DNA from: Amycolatopsis pithecellobii
GTDB taxonomy: Bacteria > Actinomycetota > Actinomycetes > Mycobacteriales > Pseudonocardiaceae
Reading direction: 5' to 3'
DNA length: 64,000 nt
Assembly: GCF_009707865.1 (NCBI RefSeq)
Contig: NZ_WMBA01000004.1
Location: 1 to 64,000, forward strand
Position 1 is the stretch's first letter. Each line of letters opens with the position of its first letter. The position numbers were made by a program, and so were the translations under genes. This document shows, piece by piece, positions 58,653 through 64,000 of this stretch. A model generated the notes under the pieces. It saw nothing but the letters and a program-made list of their open reading frames with translations. It was not told where the DNA came from and did no database searches.

Positions 58653-59054
58653 ATGAGCAGACTCGAGTGGCATACGACGACCCGGCGCCGGCCGTGGCTG
58701 GCCGCGTTCACGGGCCTGATCGCGATATTCGCCGTGGCCGGTGCGGTGGGGCTGATGACCGGCACGCTCGGGCTGGAGGAGGAGGTTGTCGCGCGGTTTC
58801 CGTTCGGTAGTGCGGTTTTCGGCGGGCTTGCGCTGGTGCTGGTCGTCGGTGTGCCGATGGGGCTGGTGTGTTATTTCGGTTCCCGGCCCGACAGGCGGAC
58901 CAGCGGCGCGGCGATCGTGGCCGGCTGCCTGTTGATCGCTTGGGTCGCCGTGGAGATCGGGTTCGTCCAGACCTACAGCTGGCTGCAGGTCGTGTTCGCA
59001 TTTGCCGGTGTCCTGGTTGCCCATGCGGGGTTGCGCGACGTGCGGAGCCGGTGA
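58653..59054 (+). CDS. Small membrane protein, four hydrophobic segments
   Basis: A 133-residue protein with segments WLAAFTGLIAIFAVAGAVGLM, FGSAVFGGLALVLVVGVPMGLVCYF, GAAIVAGCLLIAWVAVEIGF and LQVVFAFAGVLVAHAGL. I do not recognise a named family with confidence. ATG 58653 follows a GGGGG run; upstream in-frame starts lack a ribosome site. Lies alone between the CocE hydrolase and PPK2 on the same strand. Confidence 0.65.
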   Translation: MSRLEWHTTTRRRPWLAAFTGLIAIFAVAGAVGLMTGTLGLEEEVVARFPFGSAVFGGLALVLVVGVPMGLVCYFGSRPDRRTSGAAIVAGCLLIAWVAVEIGFVQTYSWLQVVFAFAGVLVAHAGLRDVRSR

Positions 59055-59147
59055 CCGTGGGCGGCCCCGGCGACAGGGTCCTTGGTCCCCTCCGGTTGAG
59101 GACGCCGGGCCCTGCCCGGATCGCCGGCCGCCGAGGATGCTCGTCTC

Positions 59148-59948
59148 ATGACGGACGCGGCAGCACGGTTGCGGCGCAAACCCTACGAACGCGAGCTCGC
59201 GCGGTTGCAGGCGGAGCTGGTGAAGCTGCAGGAGTGGGTGCGCGCCGAGCGGCAGCGGCTGGTGGTGATCTTCGAAGGACGGGACGCCGCGGGCAAGGGC
59301 AGCACCATCAAGCGGATCACGGAGAACCTCAACCCGCGGGTCGCCCGTATCGTGGCGCTGCCCAAGCCCGACGACCGCGAGCGTGGGCAGTGGTATTTCC
59401 AGCGGTATGTCGAGCAGTTGCCGGCCGCCGGTGAGATCGTGCTGATGGACCGCAGCTGGTACAACCGCGCGGGCGTGGAGTGGGTCATGGGTTTCTGCTC
59501 GAACGATGAGCACCGCCGCTTCCTGCACCAGTGCCCGATCTTCGAGCGGTTGCTGGTCGAGGACGGCGTCCTGCTGCGGAAGTACTGGTTCTCGGTGAGC
59601 GCGGGTGAGCAGGAGCGGCGGATGCGGGCCCGGCTGGACGATCCGGTCCGGCGGTGGAAACTGTCCACTGTGGACTTGCAGTCCATCGAGCGCTGGGACG
59701 ACTACTCCCGCGCAAAGGACGAGATGATCCTCTACACCGACATCCCGGAAGCGCCGTGGTCCATTGTGGACAGTGATGACAAGCGGAGCGCCCGGATCAA
59801 CATGATCGCGCACCTGCTGGGCAGCGTGCCGTATCACGAGGTGTCCCCACCTGCGATCCGGCTCCCGGACCGGCCCGCGCCCGACGGCTACCGGCGGCCG
59901 GAGAAGAACCCGGGCAGCTACGTGCCCAACCATGCCGCGACTCTCTGA
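59148..59948 (+). CDS. ppk2: Polyphosphate kinase 2
   Basis: A 266-residue PPK2. Walker A is in VVIFEGRDAAGKGSTIKRI, the lid module follows in PDDRERGQWYFQRYVEQLPAAGEIVLMDRSWYNRAGVEWVMGF (Walker B DRSWYNR), and KYWFSVSAGEQERRMRARL and LSTVDLQSIERWDDYSRAKDEM are typical. One-domain PPK2 enzymes use polyphosphate to phosphorylate GDP or ADP, or the reverse. The length and the E-G-R-D motif fit class I. It is convergent with the histidine kinase gene, nine bases away. Confidence 0.92.
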   Translation: MTDAAARLRRKPYERELARLQAELVKLQEWVRAERQRLVVIFEGRDAAGKGSTIKRITENLNPRVARIVALPKPDDRERGQWYFQRYVEQLPAAGEIVLMDRSWYNRAGVEWVMGFCSNDEHRRFLHQCPIFERLLVEDGVLLRKYWFSVSAGEQERRMRARLDDPVRRWKLSTVDLQSIERWDDYSRAKDEMILYTDIPEAPWSIVDSDDKRSARINMIAHLLGSVPYHEVSPPAIRLPDRPAPDGYRRPEKNPGSYVPNHAATL

Positions 59949-59957
59949 AAACCCGGA

Positions 59958-61166
59958 TCAACTCACGCGAGGAAGGGTGAGCCGCAGGATCGCGCCGCCG
60001 GTGGTGGCGTTGTGGGCGGACACCGTGCCGCCGTGGCGGGCGGCGATCTCGCTGACCAGTGCGAGCCCGAGGCCGTAGCGACGCCGGCCGCCGGGGGACT
60101 CGGAGGCGGGTGGACCCGAGGCGAAGCGGGCGAACATGGTCGGCATGACTGCGGGGTCGATGCCGGGCCCGTCGTCGGTGACGGTGATCGTGACGTGTTT
60201 GCCCGACGGGAGCACGGTGACGCTGAGCGTGCCGGCGGCGTGGCGGATTCCGTTGTCCAGCAAGGCAGCCACCGCGCGCCGCAGCGCCACCTCCGTGCCT
60301 TCGACGGTGACGGGCGGACTGTCGGCGAGGTCGAGCCGCACGCCGTGTTCGGTGGCGGCGGGCCGTGCGGCGGACACCGCGTCGCGCACGATGGTCGTGA
60401 GCTCGATTCGCCGGCGCGGGGATTCCTGGCTGGGATCGGCGGCCAGGAGGAGGTCTTCGAGGATTTCGGTGAGCTGGTGGGCATCGGTGACGAGATCGTC
60501 CACTTCGGACTTGAGCGGGCTGTTCGCGGCGTGCCGTTGCAGGAGCTGGGCGCGGGTGCTGATCAGCGTGAGCGGGGTGCGCAGCTCGTGGCCGGCGTCG
60601 GCGACGAACCGGCGTTGCAGGGACAGCGCGCGTGCCAGTGGCACGATGGCGCGGCGGCCGGACCAGGTTCCCGCGGCGGCGGCCAGCACCAGGCCGATCG
60701 CACCGGTGACCAGCTGTGCTTTCAGCAGGCGGCCGCGCTCGACGTGCGCCGGGTGCAGGTCGAGCACGGCCTGGACGACCTCGTCACCGCGCCGCTCGGT
60801 CAGCGTCCGGTATTGGCCGTGTGGCACCGAAATATCGGAGGTGCGGGTGGCGCCGTCGGCCGCAGTGGCGGCGAGCGCGCTGCGGTCCAGCGCCGCCGGC
60901 GGCAGGCCGGGGCTGGTGTCGAGGCGCCCGCTGCGGGCGATGGCCAGCCAGACCCCGGCCGGCGGATCGGTGACGTCGTCGGTGCGCTGCACCGTGGTCG
61001 TCAGCATCGCGTTCTGGTCGGCTTCCTGGCTACGCAGCAGGACCAGTACCGCGACACCGCACAGCACGCCGACGGTGACCGCGACCGCGAGTGCCGCCTG
61101 CAGGCCGGCGGCCAGCGCGGTGCGGCGGATCATCCTGGCCTCGGTCGCCGGGCCGGCGCGGTTCAC
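59958..61166 (-). CDS. Sensor histidine kinase
   Basis: A 402-residue membrane kinase. Two transmembrane segments (LQAALAVAVTVGVLCGVAVLVLL and LVTGAIGLVLAAAAG) flank an extracytoplasmic loop of about 110 residues. The H-box is DAGHELRTPLT, followed by the N-box ALLDNGIRHA, DDGPGI and GGRRRYGLGLAL. GTG 61166 overlaps the regulator stop (GTGA); ATG 61133 is an alternative. It would phosphorylate the response regulator upstream in the operon and probably senses the redox or metal state served by the flavoproteins. Confidence 0.9.
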   Translation of the reverse strand: MNRAGPATEARMIRRTALAAGLQAALAVAVTVGVLCGVAVLVLLRSQEADQNAMLTTTVQRTDDVTDPPAGVWLAIARSGRLDTSPGLPPAALDRSALAATAADGATRTSDISVPHGQYRTLTERRGDEVVQAVLDLHPAHVERGRLLKAQLVTGAIGLVLAAAAGTWSGRRAIVPLARALSLQRRFVADAGHELRTPLTLISTRAQLLQRHAANSPLKSEVDDLVTDAHQLTEILEDLLLAADPSQESPRRRIELTTIVRDAVSAARPAATEHGVRLDLADSPPVTVEGTEVALRRAVAALLDNGIRHAAGTLSVTVLPSGKHVTITVTDDGPGIDPAVMPTMFARFASGPPASESPGGRRRYGLGLALVSEIAARHGGTVSAHNATTGGAILRLTLPRVS

Positions 61167-61852
61167 GTGACCAGGCCGAGCTGGTAGCCGCGTCCCCGGA
61201 CGGTGTCGACGATCTTGCGCCCGAGTTTGCGCCGGAGGTAATGGATGTAGGTGTCGACCACGGCTTCGTTCTCGGCGTCGTCGAACACCAGGGAAAGCAG
61301 CCTGGACCGGGAGAACACGTGCCCGGGGTGGGTTGCCAGCAGTGCGAGCACGGCGCATTCCCGTTCGGACAGCCGGACCGGCGCGATGCCGTCCCGGGTG
61401 ACCAGCCGGGTGTCGAGGTCGAGTCGTCCACCGGGCACGGGCAGGGTGCGCGCGGTGTCGAGGTGTCGCCGGCGCAGCGCGCGCAGGCGCGCGAGCAGCT
61501 CGTCGATGTCGAACGGTTTCGCGAGATAGTCCTCGGCTCCGGCGTCGAGCCCGGCCACGCGGTCGGCCGGGGTGGCGAGCGCGGACAGGATCAATATCGG
61601 CGTCACCACACCACGCCCGCGCAGCCGCGCCAGCAGGTCCAGCCCGTCGACCGCGGGCAGGCCCCGGTCCAGCAGCAGCACGTCGTAGCTCCGGGTGAGT
61701 CCCAGGTGCAGGCCGCGTTGACCGTCGGCCGCCTCGTCGACGTCGTAGCCCTCTTCGGCGAGCAGCCGGGTGAGCATGGCCAGCAGCTGCGGGTCGTCCT
61801 CCACGACCAGCACCCGCGGGGCCGGCGCCAGGCCGTTCATCAGGCCGTTCAC
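61163..61852 (-). CDS. OmpR-family response regulator
   Basis: A 229-residue regulator. The receiver domain has VVEDDPQLL, phospho-acceptor Asp in VLLLDRGLPAVDGL and Lys in LAKPFDIDEL; the C-terminal winged helix runs from LDLDTRLVTRDG to VDTVRGRGYQLG. GTG 61852 overlaps the ApbE stop (GTGA); ATG 61840 is an alternative, and the start is peculiar in encoding a tandem NGLMNGL. Order flavin genes, regulator, kinase with overlaps at each junction shows one operon. Confidence 0.9.
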   Translation of the reverse strand: MNGLMNGLAPAPRVLVVEDDPQLLAMLTRLLAEEGYDVDEAADGQRGLHLGLTRSYDVLLLDRGLPAVDGLDLLARLRGRGVVTPILILSALATPADRVAGLDAGAEDYLAKPFDIDELLARLRALRRRHLDTARTLPVPGGRLDLDTRLVTRDGIAPVRLSERECAVLALLATHPGHVFSRSRLLSLVFDDAENEAVVDTYIHYLRRKLGRKIVDTVRGRGYQLGLVT

Positions 61853-62577
61853 GAGGCTATTGTGCCGGGCGGGACGAGCAGGTCGTCCAGCGCGGCCGAG
61901 CGGTGCACCCGCCGTGCGGCGTCGACCGCGTACACGAGGCAACCGGGCTGGGCGTCCGCCCAGGCGATCCCCTCGTGCCCGAGGGCGAACGCCGCGGTGG
62001 AGACCGCGTCGGCGGTCGTGAGGTCGGCGGCGACCACCGTGAGGCTGACCAGTTCGCGCGCGGGCAGCCCGGTACGGCCGTCGACGATGTGCTGGCCACG
62101 TTCGTAACTGCCGGAGGTGGCGACCGCCAGGTCCCGCACCGCGAACACCGCGCACACCGCGTGTGGCTGGTCGGGGTGGCGGATCCCGACCGACCAGGTG
62201 CGGCCGGCGGCGATCACGTCCCCGCCGGCGTTGAGGCAGAACCGCGACACCCCGGCGGCACGCAGCAGCTCGCCCGCGCGCTGCGCCGCCCAGCCCTTGA
62301 CGATGCCGGACGGGTCGAAAGCCCGGCCGGGCAACCGCGCGCGGAAGGCCCCGCCGCTGAGCCGTTCGTAGGTCCGGCACAAGCCGGCGATCTCGCGCAT
62401 CTCGGGGCTTTGCGGCCCGTGGAGATCGAACCGCGTGACTTCGCTGTCGTCGCGGAACGGGCTGAACCTGCGGTCCACCTCGCGCAGCCAGGCGAACGCC
62501 CGCTCGGCCGCGTTCGCTTCACCGCCGGGCACCTCGAGTGAGATGGGCAGGCCCATGATCTGGCGCACCAGCCGCAT
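61849..62577 (-). CDS. apbE: FAD:protein FMN transferase (ApbE)
   Basis: A 242-residue ApbE. Typical segments are MGLPISLEVPGG, SGIVKGWAAQRAGELL, FCLNAGGDVIAAG, VDGRTGLPA and the Mg-binding TADAVSTAAFALG. It transfers FMN from FAD to a Thr/Ser of target proteins outside the cytoplasm. The protein is short and lacks an evident signal peptide. The start ATG overlaps the preceding stop (TGATG), placing it directly behind its obvious substrate, the FMN-binding protein. Confidence 0.92.
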   Translation of the reverse strand: MRLVRQIMGLPISLEVPGGEANAAERAFAWLREVDRRFSPFRDDSEVTRFDLHGPQSPEMREIAGLCRTYERLSGGAFRARLPGRAFDPSGIVKGWAAQRAGELLRAAGVSRFCLNAGGDVIAAGRTWSVGIRHPDQPHAVCAVFAVRDLAVATSGSYERGQHIVDGRTGLPARELVSLTVVAADLTTADAVSTAAFALGHEGIAWADAQPGCLVYAVDAARRVHRSAALDDLLVPPGTIAS

Positions 62578-63005
62578 CAATGCCCCTTCGCGTCCAGTGC
62601 GCCCTGCAGCGACTGCGCGTAGGCCTCACTGGTCGCGGTGGCGCCGGAGACGGTGTCGATGTGCGCGCTCTGCGCCTGCAGGGCTTCCTGCCGCAGGGTC
62701 GGCTCGGCGGCGCCGGCGATGCGCCGGCTGTGCCGGTCGCCGGGTTCGGTGATCAGCGCGACGTCGGTGATCCGGTCGCCGGCGAAGGTGACCCGCACCT
62801 GGTATGGACCAAAGTCGCTGTCCACCGTCGGGCCGTCCACAACGGACTGATCGCCGGGCGGCCTCGGTGGTGCCGACGAGGTGGCCGAGGACGCCGGCGG
62901 TGCGGGCGCCGCCGCAGGGTGCGCGACCGACACTGCCGGCTGGTAGCGCAGCAGTGGCAGCAGGGCCGCGATGCCCAGCAACGCGATGACGAAAGCCTTG
63001 CGCAT
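62577..63005 (-). CDS. Exported FMN-binding domain protein, ApbE substrate
   Basis: A 142-residue protein. The N-terminus is a signal-anchor (AFVIALLGIAALLPLL) followed by an Ala/Pro linker (residues about 25-55), then an FMN_bind domain. SGATATS at residues 120-126 is the covalent FMN attachment motif, Thr123 being the likely acceptor, as in NqrC and RnfG. Located between ApbE and a ferric-reductase-like flavoprotein, it would pass single electrons across or along the outer face of the membrane. ATG 63005 follows AAAGGA. Confidence 0.9.
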   Translation of the reverse strand: MRKAFVIALLGIAALLPLLRYQPAVSVAHPAAAPAPPASSATSSAPPRPPGDQSVVDGPTVDSDFGPYQVRVTFAGDRITDVALITEPGDRHSRRIAGAAEPTLRQEALQAQSAHIDTVSGATATSEAYAQSLQGALDAKGH

Positions 63006-63017
63006 CAAGGGTTCCTT

Positions 63018-64000
63018 TCACGCCGCGAACGCGAAGCGTTCCGTGTGGCACTGCCCGGCCGGCACGCCCAGTTCGGTGAGGACGCCCCGGACGGCGTCGG
63101 TCATCCCAGGTGGACCGCATACGTAGACGTCGCGGTGCCGGATATCGGGCACCATCGCGGCGAGGTGGCGGGGCCCCAGCACCGGACCGAAGCGGCCGAT
63201 CGCGGTGGACGGCCCGAGCACGAGGAACATCCGTGCACCGCAGCGGGCGGCCCAGTGCCGCAGCTCGTCGGCGAGGACGGCGCTGCCGGTAGTGCTCGTC
63301 CGGTAGATCAGGGCGATGTCGTCGCGCCGCGCGGCGAACTCTTCCAGCAGCGCGCGTACCGGTGTCACCCCGACGCCGCCGGCGATGAGCAGGACTTTGC
63401 GCTGTGTCCGGCGCTGCGCGGTGAACGCGCCGTACGGGCCTTCCGCGAGCACTCGCGTACCCGGCCGGACGTGCCGCAGCCAGGCGCTGCCGTCACCGAG
63501 CGCTTTGACGGTGATCCGCAGCCGGCGCCCGTCCGGCATGGCGGACAGCGAATAGGGATGGGCCTCCTGCCAGTGGCCGGCGGTGAGGAACCGCCAGAGG
63601 AAGAACTGCCCGGCCCGCGCCGGAAGCGCGTCCAGTGCGCGACCGGTGATCACCACGGACACCACGTCATCGCTTTCCGCCACGACCGACTCGACCCGCA
63701 GCCGGTGCCGGAGGTTGCGCACGAGCGGCAGCCCGATGCGGGAAATCGCGACCAGGCCGAGCGCCAGACCGTAGAGCGACCACCAGTACAGGCGGCCGGC
63801 GGGCGAGCCGGTGAAGTCCTGTCCGATGCTCACCTGGTGCAGGAACCCGAGTACGACCGCAAGGTAGGCGAGCAGGTGCAGCAGATGCCACGACTCGTAA
63901 CGCAGCCGGCGTCGCGCCGCCCTGGCCGAGGTCACACCGACCACCACCAGCAGGACGAAGGCGATCGTCGCCAGCAGCACATCGTCGGTGTGGAACACGA
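63018..64000 (-). CDS. Ferric-reductase-like transmembrane flavoprotein, cut by window edge
   Basis: At least 327 residues, truncated at the N-terminus by the window end. The visible N-terminal part has hydrophobic helices with heme-type histidines (ESWHLLHLLAYLAVVLGFLHQ), then an FAD-binding domain (HPYSLSAMPDG, AEGPYGAFT) and an NAD(P) domain (LIAGGVGVTPVRALLEEF, VYVCGPPGMTDAV). It resembles the NADPH oxidase/ferric reductase superfamily. It would take electrons from cytoplasmic NAD(P)H across the membrane to the FMN-binding protein. First visible gene of the operon. Confidence 0.88.
   Translation of the reverse strand, partial: VFHTDDVLLATIAFVLLVVVGVTSARAARRRLRYESWHLLHLLAYLAVVLGFLHQVSIGQDFTGSPAGRLYWWSLYGLALGLVAISRIGLPLVRNLRHRLRVESVVAESDDVVSVVITGRALDALPARAGQFFLWRFLTAGHWQEAHPYSLSAMPDGRRLRITVKALGDGSAWLRHVRPGTRVLAEGPYGAFTAQRRTQRKVLLIAGGVGVTPVRALLEEFAARRDDIALIYRTSTTGSAVLADELRHWAARCGARMFLVLGPSTAIGRFGPVLGPRHLAAMVPDIRHRDVYVCGPPGMTDAVRGVLTELGVPAGQCHTERFAFAA

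Noticed and set aside
1-64000. tRNA, rRNA, replication origin, phage or plasmid genes
   Set aside because: None recognised on either strand by eye; a covariance search could still reveal a small RNA.

Overview
The window is chromosomal DNA from a very GC-rich actinomycete. GTG starts are frequent, many gene pairs overlap by ATGA or GTGA, several promoters look leaderless, and the Ser/Thr-Val-Asp string CCACTGTGGAC recurs (for example near 20870, 22330, 57908 and 59660). Together with the gene families this suggests Pseudonocardiales, possibly Amycolatopsis; that placement is inference. No rRNA, tRNA, transposase, integrase or CRISPR array was seen. Both edges cut genes: a membrane protein at the left and a ferric-reductase-like flavoprotein at the right.

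Layout. (1) 1-6.5 kb: a plus-strand run (membrane protein C-terminus, RibD-type reductase, MOSC-ferredoxin reductase fusion, double NTF2-fold protein, VOC protein, disulfide-oxidoreductase-like flavoprotein, SDR without Tyr/Lys) closed by a strong terminator. (2) 6.5-12.1 kb: three small regulator/target units. One is a TetR with an SDR and ester cyclase and an unusually long palindromic operator; the others are a WYL regulator, and a TetR divergent from a VOC protein with a methyltransferase nearby. (3) 12.1-30.9 kb: a large probable catabolic region. Aldehyde dehydrogenase, three cupin proteins, a MarR regulator, an isochorismatase-fold protein, an HpcH/CitE lyase, two TPP enzymes, an ADP-forming acyl-CoA synthetase, an LLM monooxygenase, a TetR, an ABC importer with two paralogous binding lipoproteins, an SDR and a second MarR. 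A shared motif TACCTTA(G/C)ATAGG links the two arms. The likely logic is import, flavin oxygenation, ring or side-chain processing, CoA activation, C-C cleavage and aldehyde oxidation of one unknown compound. (4) 30.9-42.3 kb: two units, each a berberine-bridge-type FAD oxidase with a large SARP-like (BTAD + AAA) regulator, around a secreted FN3 protein and a phosphoesterase lipoprotein. (5) 42.3-53 kb: beta-propeller protein plus MFS exporter, secreted phosphoesterase, secreted alkaline-phosphatase-superfamily protein, COG4705-like membrane protein, esterase, MBL-fold protein, MHS transporter, SDR. (6) 53-59.9 kb: small MarR/TetR-controlled units with clear operators (YcaC-like hydrolase, F420-type nitroreductase relative, DUF4267 protein, CocE-type hydrolase), then polyphosphate kinase 2. 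(7) 59.9-64 kb: a minus-strand operon with translational overlaps: ferric-reductase-like flavoprotein, FMN-binding lipid- or membrane-tethered protein, ApbE flavin transferase, response regulator, histidine kinase, i.e. a two-component-controlled extracytoplasmic flavin electron-transfer module.

Most notable non-coding signals: a 105-bp palindrome-ended element in two copies with conserved ends, identical length and different cores, one of which lies in frame inside a signal-peptide coding region; a 22-bp tandem array (4 direct + 3 inverted) inside the ABC operon; a 34-bp perfect palindrome plus a 40-bp duplicated operator around a TetR gene; and twin 18-bp palindromes in the promoter at 54.4 kb.
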